DNA from: Streptomyces sp. CG4
GTDB taxonomy: Bacteria; Actinomycetota; Actinomycetes; Streptomycetales; Streptomycetaceae
Length of the DNA: 64,000 nt
Direction of reading: 5' to 3'
Assembly (NCBI RefSeq): GCF_041080655.1
Contig: NZ_CP163525.1
Coordinates: forward strand, 4,464,001-4,528,000
Position numbers and translations under genes: made by a program. Position 1 is the stretch's first letter; each line of letters begins with the position of its first letter. Shown here one piece after another: positions 13,309 through 22,561 of the stretch. The notes beneath the pieces were generated by a model that saw only the letters and a list, made by a program, of their open reading frames with translations, was not told the DNA's origin and ran no database searches.

Positions 13309-15468
13309 TCAGCCAAGGCCGGGCACCTGGGAGATCAGCAGGTCGATCAGCTTGATGCCGACGAAAGGCAGGACGAGTCCGCCGAGGCCGTAGACGAGCA
13401 GGTTGCGGCGGAGCAGGTCGTGCGCCGAGGCGGGGGTGTAGCGCACCCCGCGCAGGGCCAGCGGGATCAGGGCGACGATGATCAGCGCGTTGAAGATGAT
13501 CGCGGAGGTGATCGCCGAGGTCGGGCTCCGCAGGCCCATCACGTTCAGCGACTCCAGGCCCGGGTACGAGCCCGCGAACATCGCCGGGATGATGGCGAAG
13601 TACTTCGCCACGTCGTTCGTGATGGAGAACGTCGTGAGCGCGCCCCGGGTGATGAGGAGTTGCTTGCCGATCTCGACGATCTCGATGAGCTTGGTCGGGT
13701 TGGAGTCGAGGTCGACCATGTTGCCGGCCTCCTTGGCGGCCGACGTGCCCGTGCTCATGGCCACGCCGACGTCCGCCTGCGCGAGGGCCGGGGCGTCGTT
13801 GGTGCCGTCGCCGGTCATCGCGACCAGCTTGCCGCCCTCCTGTTCCCGCTTGATCAGGGCGAGTTTGTCCTCGGGGGTGGCCTCGGCCAAGTAGTCGTCC
13901 ACGCCCGCCTCTTCGGCGATGGCCTTCGCGGTCAGCGGGTTGTCACCCGTGATCATGACCGTCTTGATGCCCATGCGGCGCAGTTCGGCGAAGCGTTCGC
14001 GGATGCCGTCCTTGACGACGTCCTTCAGCTGGATCACGCCGAGGGCCCGCGGGCCGTCCCAGTCGTGCACCGCGACCAGCAGCGGGGTCCCGCCGGCGGC
14101 GGCCACGGCATCGGCGTATCTGCGCGCCTCCGCCGGGACCCGGCCGCCGTACATCTGCACCCAGTCGATGACCTGCTGGGCGGCGCCCTTGCGGATGGCG
14201 CAGACGGCTCCGTTGTCCCAGCGCAGATCGACCCCGCTCATCCGGGTCTGCGCGCTGAACGGCACCCAGCGGGCGTTCGCCAGCTCGCCCTGGGCGGGCG
14301 CCCGCAGGCCGTACCGGTCCTTGGCGAGGACGACGACGGAACGGCCCTCGGGCGTCTCGTCGGCCAGCGACGACAGCTGGGCCGCGTCGGCGAGCTGCCC
14401 TTCGTCGATGCCGGGCAGCGCGATGAAGGCGGCGGCCTCCCGGTTGCCGAGCGTGATGGTGCCGGTCTTGTCGAGCAGCAGGGTGTGCACGTCGCCGGCC
14501 GCCTCGACCGCGCGGCCGGACATGGCGACGACGTTGCGCTGCACCAGGCGGTCCATGCCGGCGATGCCGATCGCGGAGAGCAGGGCGCCGATGGTGGTCG
14601 GGATGAGGGTGACGAGGAGGGCGACCAGCACGGTCGTGGACTGGCCTGCGCCCGCGTACTCGCCCATCGGCTGCAGGGCCACCACGACCAGCACGAAGAT
14701 GATCGTGAGGGAGGCCAGCAGGATGTTCAGGGCTATCTCGTTCGGGGTCTTCTGCCGGGAGGCTCCCTCGACCAGCGCGATCATCCGGTCCAGGAAACTG
14801 TGTCCGGGGCGGGCGCTGACCCGGACGACGATCCGGTCGGACAGCACCGTCGTACCGCCCGTGACCCCGCTGCGGTCGCCGCCGGCCTCCCGGATCACCG
14901 GCGCCGACTCACCGGTGACCGCGGACTCGTCCACGGCCGCGACCCCGTCGATGACATCGCCGTCCGCCGGGATCATCTCGCCCGCCTCCACCAGGACGAC
15001 GTCCAGCGGCTTCAGATCGGTGGCGGCGACGGCCTCCGTGCGGGCGGTGGCGAGGTTCGTGCCGTAGCTCCAGTGTTCGAGCCGCAGCGCCACCGTGTCC
15101 GTGCGGGCCCTGCGCAGCGACTCGGCCTGTGCCTTGCCGCGGCCCTCGGCGACGGCCTCGGCAAGGTTGGCGAAGACGACCGTCAGCCACAGCCACAGGC
15201 TGATGACCCAGGTGAAGACCGCCGGATGGAGCAGCGCGGACAGGGTGGTCAGGAGCGCGCCGACGGAGACGACGAACAGCACCGGGTTGCGCGCCAGGAC
15301 GCGTGGGTGCAGTTTGCGTACGGCCTCGGGGAACGAGCGGACGAGCTGGACCGGTTCGAAGAGCCCGCTCGGCGCACGGCGCCGCGTTCTTCGCTCGCCT
15401 CCGGTGCGGGCTCGGCTCTCGGGGCGGGACGGTGGGGCCTGCTCGGGGGCGGCGGGAAGCATGGACAC
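13309..15468 (-). CDS. Second, orphan KdpB-type K+ ATPase subunit
   Basis: A 719-residue P-type ATPase clearly of the KdpB family: TGES actuator loop near 175, PTTIGALLSAIG, phosphorylation site DKTGT near 312, MITGDNPLTAKAIAEEAGVDDYLAEATPEDK and GDGTNDAPAL. All catalytic motifs are present. The start is GTG 15468 or ATG 15462. The N-terminal ~45 residues differ from the first KdpB (1-1035). No kdpA, kdpC or kdpF accompanies it. It could substitute for the first KdpB in the complex under other conditions or have another partner; this is inference. Confidence 0.93.
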   Translation of the reverse strand: MSMLPAAPEQAPPSRPESRARTGGERRTRRRAPSGLFEPVQLVRSFPEAVRKLHPRVLARNPVLFVVSVGALLTTLSALLHPAVFTWVISLWLWLTVVFANLAEAVAEGRGKAQAESLRRARTDTVALRLEHWSYGTNLATARTEAVAATDLKPLDVVLVEAGEMIPADGDVIDGVAAVDESAVTGESAPVIREAGGDRSGVTGGTTVLSDRIVVRVSARPGHSFLDRMIALVEGASRQKTPNEIALNILLASLTIIFVLVVVALQPMGEYAGAGQSTTVLVALLVTLIPTTIGALLSAIGIAGMDRLVQRNVVAMSGRAVEAAGDVHTLLLDKTGTITLGNREAAAFIALPGIDEGQLADAAQLSSLADETPEGRSVVVLAKDRYGLRAPAQGELANARWVPFSAQTRMSGVDLRWDNGAVCAIRKGAAQQVIDWVQMYGGRVPAEARRYADAVAAAGGTPLLVAVHDWDGPRALGVIQLKDVVKDGIRERFAELRRMGIKTVMITGDNPLTAKAIAEEAGVDDYLAEATPEDKLALIKREQEGGKLVAMTGDGTNDAPALAQADVGVAMSTGTSAAKEAGNMVDLDSNPTKLIEIVEIGKQLLITRGALTTFSITNDVAKYFAIIPAMFAGSYPGLESLNVMGLRSPTSAITSAIIFNALIIVALIPLALRGVRYTPASAHDLLRRNLLVYGLGGLVLPFVGIKLIDLLISQVPGLG

Positions 15469-15838
15469 CTTCGTGCCGTGAGGCGAGACGGGGACGGTGG
15501 TCGACGGCCGCCCGGCGCGTCACCGCGGATTCGCATCACCGCGGTTTCGCGTCACCGTGGAGTGGGGCGCTCCGTTGGTCGTACGGTGCCCGGGACCTGC
15601 TCGGCCCCGGCGGCGGCCGACAGGGAATCTAGCCCGGTCCGCCGGGCCGGCCGCCCGGGTCGCCAAGGAATTTGCGGCTCCCATACGGCGCGGGTGCGTC
15701 CGTCGTCAAGGTCCCGTCAAACCGGGCTGAGCAGCCATCAGGGACGCGTCAACGCGGCGCATGGGTGGCCGGATCCCGTCGCAGACTGATCGGCAACGGG
15801 GGACGGGCGACCGTCCGTGGCGTGACGTTGGAGGGACC
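15469..15838. other. Divergent regulatory region, no gene
   Basis: About 370 bp between the divergent starts of the second kdpB and the double-sensor membrane protein. It holds the paired repeats at 15704-15752 and an imperfect repeated CACCGCGGATTCGCATCACCG-like stretch at 15520-15560. No coding frame is supported. Confidence 0.6.
15704..15752. promoter_or_regulatory. Paired 11-bp repeats upstream of the gene at 15839
   Basis: Read on the - strand, the perfect pair TTGACG-GGACC-TTGACG lies at 15704-15720. A pair TTGACG/CTGATG lies at 15736-15752, 32 bp away, exactly the kdp operon spacing. The proximal edge is 86 bp before the GTG at 15839. Orientation relative to that gene is the same as at the kdp operon, the permease and kdpD, which points to the membrane protein and not kdpB2 as the main target. 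Confidence 0.55.
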
Positions 15839-17413
15839 GTGACTCTCACGGCCGGAACAGCGCGGGGTACTCAGCCCGAGGGGGAGACACCGCCACGACG
15901 AGAGGGGGTCGCCCCGTCCGGGAGCAGCCCCGGACCGCGGAGCCAAGAGGGCTCGCGGACGGCCGGACCGGGTCCGGGGCTGCGCCCGGCGCGACGGGCC
16001 GTGGCCGCGCGGGCCGCTCTGCGTCGCCGCTACTGGGCCACCGTGCCCGCACGGCTGCGCCTTCTGCGCGCGGCCACGCTCGTGCCGGCCGGCGCCCTGG
16101 CCGTCCTGCTGCTCGTGGCGGGGCTCGCCCTGGACGGCACCTGGAACCGCGTGAGCGGCCAGGACGCACCGCGCACGACCAGCGCCGCGGACCTGAACCT
16201 CGCGCTCAACAACATGGATGCCCAGGCCGCCAACATCCTGCTGTCCAACGGCGATGCGGGCCAGGGCCGGCTGCAGACGCCGTACACCAAGGCGGTCGGC
16301 TTCTACGGCGACGCCCGGCGCGCGATAGGCCACGATCTGCGCACCCTCGCCGTCGCCGCGCAGGGCAGCCCGGCCGACGAGAAGACCGTGGAGTCGCTGA
16401 CCGACGACTTCGCCGAGTACCAGGAGCTGATCGGCCGGGCCCTGGAGAACGACGGCCACCACGACGGCAGACCGGCCGCCCTCGCCGACTACCGCCGCGC
16501 GACCGACCTGCTGCGCACCCAACTCCTGCCCGCGGCAAGCATGTTGGTGTCCTCGAACGACAAGGCCTTCGAGGCCGAGTACACCTCGTCGGACTCGACG
16601 CTCTCCGCGCAGCTCGCCGCCGTCCTGGCGCTGGGCGTCCTGCTCCTGGCCGTGCTCGGCCTCCTGCAGTGGTACCTGGCCCGCCGCTTCCACCGCGTCC
16701 TCAACCCGGGCGTACTGGCGGCCACGCTCTCCACCCTGCTGGCGGTGATCCTCGGCGCAAAGCTGCTGTCCTCCTCCACCGCCCACCTGCGGGTGGCCCG
16801 CCACGACGCCTTCGACTCCGTCGTCGCCCTCTCCCGCGCCCGCGCCATCGCCTACGACGCCAACGCCGACGAGAGCCGCTATCTGCTCGACCCCGAGCGC
16901 CGCCCCCAGTACGAGGCATCGTTCCTGGCCAAGTCCCAGCAGCTGTACGGCCTCAAGGGGGCGACCCTGTCGACGTACGACGCGGACCTGTCCACGACCT
17001 GGCAGGCGTACCGCACCGACCACCACGACCTGCGCTTCACCGGCGAGTTCCGCCGCGAGCTGGACAACATCACCTTCCCCGGCGAGCGCGCCGCGGCCGA
17101 GAAGACGGTCGAGTCGTACGCCGTCTACCAGCGCGACGACCGCAAGGTCCGCGCCCTGCTGGCGGCCGGCAAGGAGCGGGAGGCGGCCGAGTTCTGCATG
17201 GGCTGGGAACCGGCCACCTCCAACGCCCACTTCGGCGCCTGGATGTCCGCCCTGGACCAAGCCGCCGACATCAACCGCGCCCACTTCACGTCCTCCGTGC
17301 AGGACGGCCGCTCGGCGGTGAGCGACCTGCTCCCGTGGGCGGGCGGCCTGCTGTGCGCGGCGATGCTCCTGACCGCACTGGGACTGCGACCGAGACTGGC
17401 GGAGTTCGGCTGA
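15839..17413 (+). CDS. Membrane protein with two extracytoplasmic helical sensor-like domains
   Basis: A 524-residue protein starting at GTG 15839 (GGAGGG 4 bases upstream). After a basic N-terminus come a membrane helix (~85-105), a helical external region (~115-250), two adjacent helices (~255-275 and ~285-310), a second helical external region (~315-485), and a final helix (~492-512). Each external half resembles a four-helix-bundle ligand-sensing module of the type seen in chemoreceptors and kinases, but no kinase or signalling output domain follows. Function unknown. The upstream operator-like repeats suggest co-regulation with the kdp genes. Confidence 0.8.
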   Translation: MTLTAGTARGTQPEGETPPRREGVAPSGSSPGPRSQEGSRTAGPGPGLRPARRAVAARAALRRRYWATVPARLRLLRAATLVPAGALAVLLLVAGLALDGTWNRVSGQDAPRTTSAADLNLALNNMDAQAANILLSNGDAGQGRLQTPYTKAVGFYGDARRAIGHDLRTLAVAAQGSPADEKTVESLTDDFAEYQELIGRALENDGHHDGRPAALADYRRATDLLRTQLLPAASMLVSSNDKAFEAEYTSSDSTLSAQLAAVLALGVLLLAVLGLLQWYLARRFHRVLNPGVLAATLSTLLAVILGAKLLSSSTAHLRVARHDAFDSVVALSRARAIAYDANADESRYLLDPERRPQYEASFLAKSQQLYGLKGATLSTYDADLSTTWQAYRTDHHDLRFTGEFRRELDNITFPGERAAAEKTVESYAVYQRDDRKVRALLAAGKEREAAEFCMGWEPATSNAHFGAWMSALDQAADINRAHFTSSVQDGRSAVSDLLPWAGGLLCAAMLLTALGLRPRLAEFG

Positions 17414-17484
17414 CATCGCGCGGGCATGAAGCCGGCTGGGCCGTCGGCAACCGAGGCCGGAAGAAACGGCCTACTCTTCCGAGC

Positions 17485-20400
17485 GTGACCACCGAGTTGA
17501 CCCTGCTGTCCAAAGTCGCCTGTCGTGGGCGGGAGATCACCGCGCCGCGGCTGCGCGGGCTGCTGGCGTTGCTCGCGGAGGATCTGCGGTCCGGCTGCAG
17601 TACGGGGCGGCTGGTGGAGGGGCTGTGGACGGAGGAGTTGCCGGAGCGGCCGGGTAAGGCGGTGCAGATTCTTGTGTCGCGGCTCAGGGCGCAGGTGGGG
17701 CCCGAGCTGGTCGTGAGCACGCCGGCCGGCTATCGGCTGGCGCTGGACGAGACGCAGGTGGACAGCTCCGCGGTGCTGGTGCACGAGGCGGCGAGCGCCG
17801 AGCGGGCGCGGGGCGGGGATCATGCGGGCGCCCTGGCCGAGGCCGAGGCCGGGCTGGCGCTGTGGGACGGGGGTGTGGGGGCCGGGGACGGGGAGGATCT
17901 GCGTGATCCCGTCGCCGCGCTGCGGGCCGGGCGGGTGCGGACGCACCGGGCGCTGGTCCGGTCCCGGGCGCTCGCGCTCGCCCGGCTGGGGCGGCGGGAG
18001 GAGGCCCTGGCTCCGCTGGCCCACCTGGCCGAGGAGCTGCCGCGGGACGAGGAGGTGCTGGCGGAGCTGCTGCGCTGCGAGGCCGCCGGGGCGGGGCGAG
18101 CCGCGGCGCTGACCCGGTACGACGCCTACCGGCGGCGGCTGCGGGACGAGCTGGGGACCGACCCAGGGCCCCAACTCAAGGCTGTTTACCAGGAGTTGCT
18201 CAGCGCGGACGCGGCCCCGGTCCGGCACGGTGTGCCGCACGAGCCGAATCCGCTGCTGGGCCGGGACGCCGACCTCACCGCCGTGACCGGGCTGCTGCGC
18301 CAGGCCCGGGTGGTCACCGTCGTCGGTCCCGGTGGACTGGGCAAGACCCGGCTCTCCCACGCGGTGAGCCGGGCCGCCGAGCAGCCCGTGGTGCACTTCG
18401 TCCCGCTGGCCGGTGTCACCACCGACGACGACGTCGCCGGTGAGGTCGCGTCGGCGGTCGGCGCCGGGGACGGCCGGCAGTTCGCCGGGGGCGGGGACGT
18501 CGTGAGCGGCATCGCCGGCGCCCTGGGCGCCGGACCGGTCCTGCTGGTGCTGGACAACTGCGAGCACGTCATCGCGGGTGCGGCCGCGCTCGCCCAGGCG
18601 CTGGTGTCGCGGGCCGGCACCCTGCGCATCCTGGCCACCAGCCGGGCCCCGCTCGGCCTGACCTCGGAGTCCGTGTACGCCCTGCCGGAGCTGTCCCGGG
18701 CGACCTCGGAGGAACTCTTCGTACAGCGGGCGCGGGCCGCCCGGCCCGGTGTGGAGCTGCCCGCGGACGCGGTGGCCGAGATCTGCCGGCATCTGGACGG
18801 GCTGCCGCTCGCCGTGGAGCTGGCCGCGGCCCGGGTCCGGGTGCTGTCCGTGGCCGACATCTCCCGCCGGCTGCGGGACCGGTTCGCGCTGCTGCGCGGC
18901 GGTGCCCGTGACGCACCCGCGCGGCATCGCACGCTGCGGGCCGTGGTCGAGTGGAGCTGGAATCTGCTGGAGCCCGACGGCCGGGCGGCGCTGCGCGCCC
19001 TGTCCGTGTTCCCCCAAGGCTTCACCGAGGACGCGGCGGAGTATGTGCTCGGCGGCACCGGGGACGCGCTGGAGCTGCTGGAACAGCTGGCCGGCCAGTC
19101 GCTGATCAAGGTGGGCGACGGCCCGGCCGGGGTGCGCTTCCACATGCTGGAGACGCTGCGCGCGTTCGGCTCCGCCCAGCGTGCCGAGGCCGGCGAGGAG
19201 GAGACGGTCACCGGCCGGTTCCTGTCCTGGGCACGGGACTTCGGCCGCGCCCACCACGACGTGATGTTCAGCAGCGACCCCGTGCCCGCCTGGCTGGGCG
19301 TCCGGGCCGAGCAGGACAACCTCGTCCTGGCACTGCGCCACGCCCTGGCCCGCGCCGACGGCCCGACCACGGCCGCCGTCACCGCCGTACTGGCCTCGCT
19401 GTGGGCCACCGACTCCAACTACAACCGGCTCGCCACCCTCATCGCCGAGACCGGAGGGCCGCTGTCCCGGTTCCGCCCCTCCCCCGACCGCCCCGAGGAC
19501 GTGGAGTCGGCCCGCAGCGCGGCAGCGGTGTGCGCGGCGAGCCTGTTCATGGGCCACGGCCCGCAGGCCATACGGCAGTTGGTCACGCTGCGCCGGTTGC
19601 CGCCCGCGCCGCCGGACACCCTGCTGCGAGCGCTGGCGATCGTGCTGTGTGCCGTTCCGGACATCCATCCGCCGCACTACGCGCGGCTGGAGGAACTGTG
19701 CGAGTCCGGCGAGCCGCTGCTGGCGGGCATCGCGGCAGGCGTGGCGAGTTATGTGTGGGAGTCCCAGCACGAGACGGAGCGCGCGCTGGCGTACGCCCGC
19801 CGGATGCTCGAAGCGCTGAAGCCGCTCGGCAATCCGGCCACCCTGCTGCTCAGCCACGGGCGGATCAGCCAGCTGTGCCTGCAGTCCGAGCGGGGTGCGG
19901 AGGCGTACGGCCATCTGCGGGCCGCGCTGGACGCGCTCGGCGAGTTCAGCCGGGTCGGCGACTGGTCGGACTCGGTCGGGGTGCGCTGGGGACTGGTCCT
20001 GGCCTGTCTGCAGCGCGGGGACGTCGACGAGGCGGAGTACTGGCTGCAGCTCGCGGCGCTGGACCAGCCGCCCGAGTCCGCCCGGGTCTACACCCCCGAT
20101 CTGTCGGCCCGGGCCGAGATCGCGCTGGCCCGGGGGCTGACCGAGCTGGGGCTCGGACTGTGGCGCCGGGCGGTCGCGCAGACACACGAGGACAGCCTGC
20201 TGTATCCCGGTGACCCGTTCCTGGATCCGTGGTTGCTGGAGGTGCGGTCGGCCACGCTGGCGGCGCATGCGCAGGCCGGCCGGCTGGAGCCGGTGGCCGA
20301 CCTCGCCGAGGAGCTGCGGGAGCGGCTGCTCGGCATGCTGTCGAGGTCCGGGACCGAGCATGCCCCGGTGGAACTGCCCGTGTACGGCACGGTGTTGCTG

Positions 20401-20631
20401 GCGCTCGGCTTCGCCGGGCTGGCCCGGGGCGAGGCGGCGGCGGTACGGCTGGTGGCGCTGGCGGAACGGATGCCCGCGGTACGGGAGTTCCCCACCCTGT
20501 CCCTGGCCCGGTCCCGGCAGGCGGCCCAGAACGCCGACGGGGCGGCGTACACCGACGCGAAGTCGAGGTACGCCGCCCTGGGGCGGGAGGAGTTGCGGGC
20601 GGAGGCGCTGCGCGAGCTGACCGGCGGGTGA
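17485..20631 (+). CDS. AfsR/SARP-type regulator with NB-ARC ATPase domain
   Basis: A 1048-residue regulator starting at GTG 17485. Residues ~1-90 form an OmpR-type winged helix (PGKAVQILVSRLRAQVG), ~95-240 a bacterial transcriptional activation domain (BTAD), ~250-500 an NB-ARC-type ATPase with Walker A VVGPGGLGKTRL near 283 and LVLDNCEHV as Walker B, then a long helical repeat C-terminus. SARPs of this architecture activate secondary-metabolism or stress genes. No biosynthetic cluster is present; the only near neighbours are the convergent ABC exporter genes, 18 bp away, whose control by this protein is possible. Confidence 0.9.
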   Translation: MTTELTLLSKVACRGREITAPRLRGLLALLAEDLRSGCSTGRLVEGLWTEELPERPGKAVQILVSRLRAQVGPELVVSTPAGYRLALDETQVDSSAVLVHEAASAERARGGDHAGALAEAEAGLALWDGGVGAGDGEDLRDPVAALRAGRVRTHRALVRSRALALARLGRREEALAPLAHLAEELPRDEEVLAELLRCEAAGAGRAAALTRYDAYRRRLRDELGTDPGPQLKAVYQELLSADAAPVRHGVPHEPNPLLGRDADLTAVTGLLRQARVVTVVGPGGLGKTRLSHAVSRAAEQPVVHFVPLAGVTTDDDVAGEVASAVGAGDGRQFAGGGDVVSGIAGALGAGPVLLVLDNCEHVIAGAAALAQALVSRAGTLRILATSRAPLGLTSESVYALPELSRATSEELFVQRARAARPGVELPADAVAEICRHLDGLPLAVELAAARVRVLSVADISRRLRDRFALLRGGARDAPARHRTLRAVVEWSWNLLEPDGRAALRALSVFPQGFTEDAAEYVLGGTGDALELLEQLAGQSLIKVGDGPAGVRFHMLETLRAFGSAQRAEAGEEETVTGRFLSWARDFGRAHHDVMFSSDPVPAWLGVRAEQDNLVLALRHALARADGPTTAAVTAVLASLWATDSNYNRLATLIAETGGPLSRFRPSPDRPEDVESARSAAAVCAASLFMGHGPQAIRQLVTLRRLPPAPPDTLLRALAIVLCAVPDIHPPHYARLEELCESGEPLLAGIAAGVASYVWESQHETERALAYARRMLEALKPLGNPATLLLSHGRISQLCLQSERGAEAYGHLRAALDALGEFSRVGDWSDSVGVRWGLVLACLQRGDVDEAEYWLQLAALDQPPESARVYTPDLSARAEIALARGLTELGLGLWRRAVAQTHEDSLLYPGDPFLDPWLLEVRSATLAAHAQAGRLEPVADLAEELRERLLGMLSRSGTEHAPVELPVYGTVLLALGFAGLARGEAAAVRLVALAERMPAVREFPTLSLARSRQAAQNADGAAYTDAKSRYAALGREELRAEALRELTGG

Positions 20632-20649
20632 CCCGCCCGGTCTCACGCC

Positions 20650-21444
20650 TCACCGCTTGGGCTCGCGGTTGAACTGCGCCTTGGACCACAGATAGCCGAG
20701 CAGGCTCAGTCCCAGGCACCACGCCACGGCCAGCACCGCGTTCTTCGTGCCGATCCCGCTGCCCAGCAGCAGTCCGCGCAGGGTCTCGATGGCGGGCGAG
20801 AAGGGTTGGTACTCGGCGAACCAGCGGAACCAGCCCGGCATGAGGTGCACCGGCACGAAGGCGCTGCCCAGCAGGGGAAGGATCATCAGCGGCATGCCCA
20901 GGTTGCTGGCGCCCTCGGCGTTGGGGCTCGCCAGGCCGATGCCGACGGCGATCCAGATCAGCGCGATGCTGACCAGTGCCAGCAGTCCGACGGCCAGGAT
21001 CCACTCCAGCGGTGTCGCGTTCGGCCGGAAGCCGATGGCGAGGCCGATGCCCAGCACGAGCAGCAGGGACATCATGGTCTGGATCACGCTGCCGATCACA
21101 TGGCCGATCAGCACGGAGGCCCGGGAGATGGCCATGGTGCGGAAGCGGGCCATGATGCCCTCGGTCATGTCGGTGACCACGGACACCGCGGTGCCGAGCG
21201 AGGTGCCCCCGATGGTCATCATCAGGATGCCGGGGAGCAGGTAGGCGACGTACTGGGAGCGGTCGGCGTGGCCGCCGTTGATGCCGGCACTCATCACGTC
21301 ACCGAAGACGTAGACGAAGATCAGCAGCAGCATGACCGGCGTGAGCAGGAGGTTCAGGGTGAGGGAGGGGTAGCGGCGGGCGTGCAGGAGGTTGCGCCGC
21401 AGCATGGTGAGGTTGTCGCGAACCGCGTAGGTGGCGTTGCTCAT
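20650..21444 (-). CDS. ABC-2 type exporter permease (DrrB-like)
   Basis: A 264-residue membrane protein with six hydrophobic segments and the ABC-2 signature region (YLLPGILMMTIGGTSLGTAV, then DMTEGIMARFRTM). It is the membrane half of a daunorubicin-resistance-type exporter. The ATG overlaps the stop of the ATP-binding gene (ATGA). Substrate unknown; drug, lipid or antibiotic export is typical for the family. Confidence 0.93.
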   Translation of the reverse strand: MSNATYAVRDNLTMLRRNLLHARRYPSLTLNLLLTPVMLLLIFVYVFGDVMSAGINGGHADRSQYVAYLLPGILMMTIGGTSLGTAVSVVTDMTEGIMARFRTMAISRASVLIGHVIGSVIQTMMSLLLVLGIGLAIGFRPNATPLEWILAVGLLALVSIALIWIAVGIGLASPNAEGASNLGMPLMILPLLGSAFVPVHLMPGWFRWFAEYQPFSPAIETLRGLLLGSGIGTKNAVLAVAWCLGLSLLGYLWSKAQFNREPKR

Positions 21445-22424
21445 CGGAGGGTCTCCTTGCCGGTGGGCTGAGCGGTGGACTGGGCGGGTACGGAGCTTCC
21501 GGTCAGGGCGAAGAACACGTCGTCCAGGTCCGGGGTGTGCACGGACAGCTCGTCGGCCTCGATACCGGCGGCGTCGAGCCAGTCGAGGACGGCACGCAGC
21601 TCGCGCTGGCTGCCGTCGCTGGGGATCTGCAGGGTGAACGCCTCGTCGTCGCGCGTGGTCTCGCGCAGCGCGGTCGCCGCCCGCTCGTACGCCACCGGGT
21701 CGGAGAACCGCAGCCGTACGTGGCCGCCGGGGACCAGCCGCTTCAGCTCCTCGGCGCTGCCCTGGGCGACGAGCTTGCCGCCGTTGAGCACCGCGATCCG
21801 GTCGGCGAGCTGGTCGGCCTCCTCCAGGTACTGGGTGGTGAGGAAGACGGTCGTACCGCCCGCGACCAGCTCACGGATGATCCCCCACATGGTGTGCCGG
21901 GACCGCGGGTCGAGGCCGGTGGTGGGCTCGTCGAGGAAGATGATCCGCGGGTTGCCGACCAGGGTCATGGCGATGTCGAGGCGGCGCTTCATGCCGCCGG
22001 AGTAGGTGGAGGCGGGCTTCTTCGCGGCCTCGACCAGGTCGAAGCGCTCCAGCAGGCCGGCGACGACCCGCCGTCCCTCCCGCCGGGACAGGTGGTTCAG
22101 GTCGGCCATCAGCAGCATGTTCTCCTCACCGGTGATCAGCCCGTCCACGGCGGAGAACTGGCCGGTGACCCCGATGGCGGCCCGGACCGCGTGGGCCTCG
22201 GAGACGAGGTGGTGCCCGGCGACCCGTGCCTCGCCGGCGTCGGCGGAGATCAGGGTGGACAGGATGTTGACCGCCGTGGTCTTGCCCGCGCCGTTCGGCC
22301 CGAGGAGGGAGAAGATCGTGCCCGCGGGCACTTGGATGTCGATGCCGTCGAGGACGGTCTTGTCCCCGTAGGCCTTCCGCAGCCCGGTGGCCGCGATCGC
22401 GAGTCCTCGCTCTGTCGTCGTCAT
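21441..22424 (-). CDS. ABC exporter ATP-binding protein (DrrA-like)
   Basis: A 327-residue ATPase. It has Walker A GPNGAGKTT near residue 39, signature TYSGGMKRRLDIA near 140, Walker B IIFLDEPTTGLDP, and a C-terminal ~90-residue domain (LSVHTPDLDDVFFALTG) typical of the DrrA group. It pairs with the permease in a two-gene operon. No clear ribosome-binding site precedes the ATG, suggesting a leaderless transcript. Confidence 0.95.
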   Translation of the reverse strand: MTTTERGLAIAATGLRKAYGDKTVLDGIDIQVPAGTIFSLLGPNGAGKTTAVNILSTLISADAGEARVAGHHLVSEAHAVRAAIGVTGQFSAVDGLITGEENMLLMADLNHLSRREGRRVVAGLLERFDLVEAAKKPASTYSGGMKRRLDIAMTLVGNPRIIFLDEPTTGLDPRSRHTMWGIIRELVAGGTTVFLTTQYLEEADQLADRIAVLNGGKLVAQGSAEELKRLVPGGHVRLRFSDPVAYERAATALRETTRDDEAFTLQIPSDGSQRELRAVLDWLDAAGIEADELSVHTPDLDDVFFALTGSSVPAQSTAQPTGKETLR

Positions 22425-22561
22425 GCCGCAGAGCGTGCGCCCTCGCCGGTTCAGAGCGGCTTCAACCGGGTTTCAGCCGGCCGGGCGGGGCCGTGGTGCG
22501 CTGAAACCCGCAGGTGGACGGCGGGCGGCGGGCGTGCGGAGCTCGGTGGGACGGGCCCTCC

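Noticed and set aside
15469..15838. Possible c-di-AMP (ydaO-type) riboswitch before the second kdpB
   Set aside because: Considered because such switches control K+ genes, but no conserved core could be matched by eye; the repeats there fit a protein operator better. A covariance-model search would decide.
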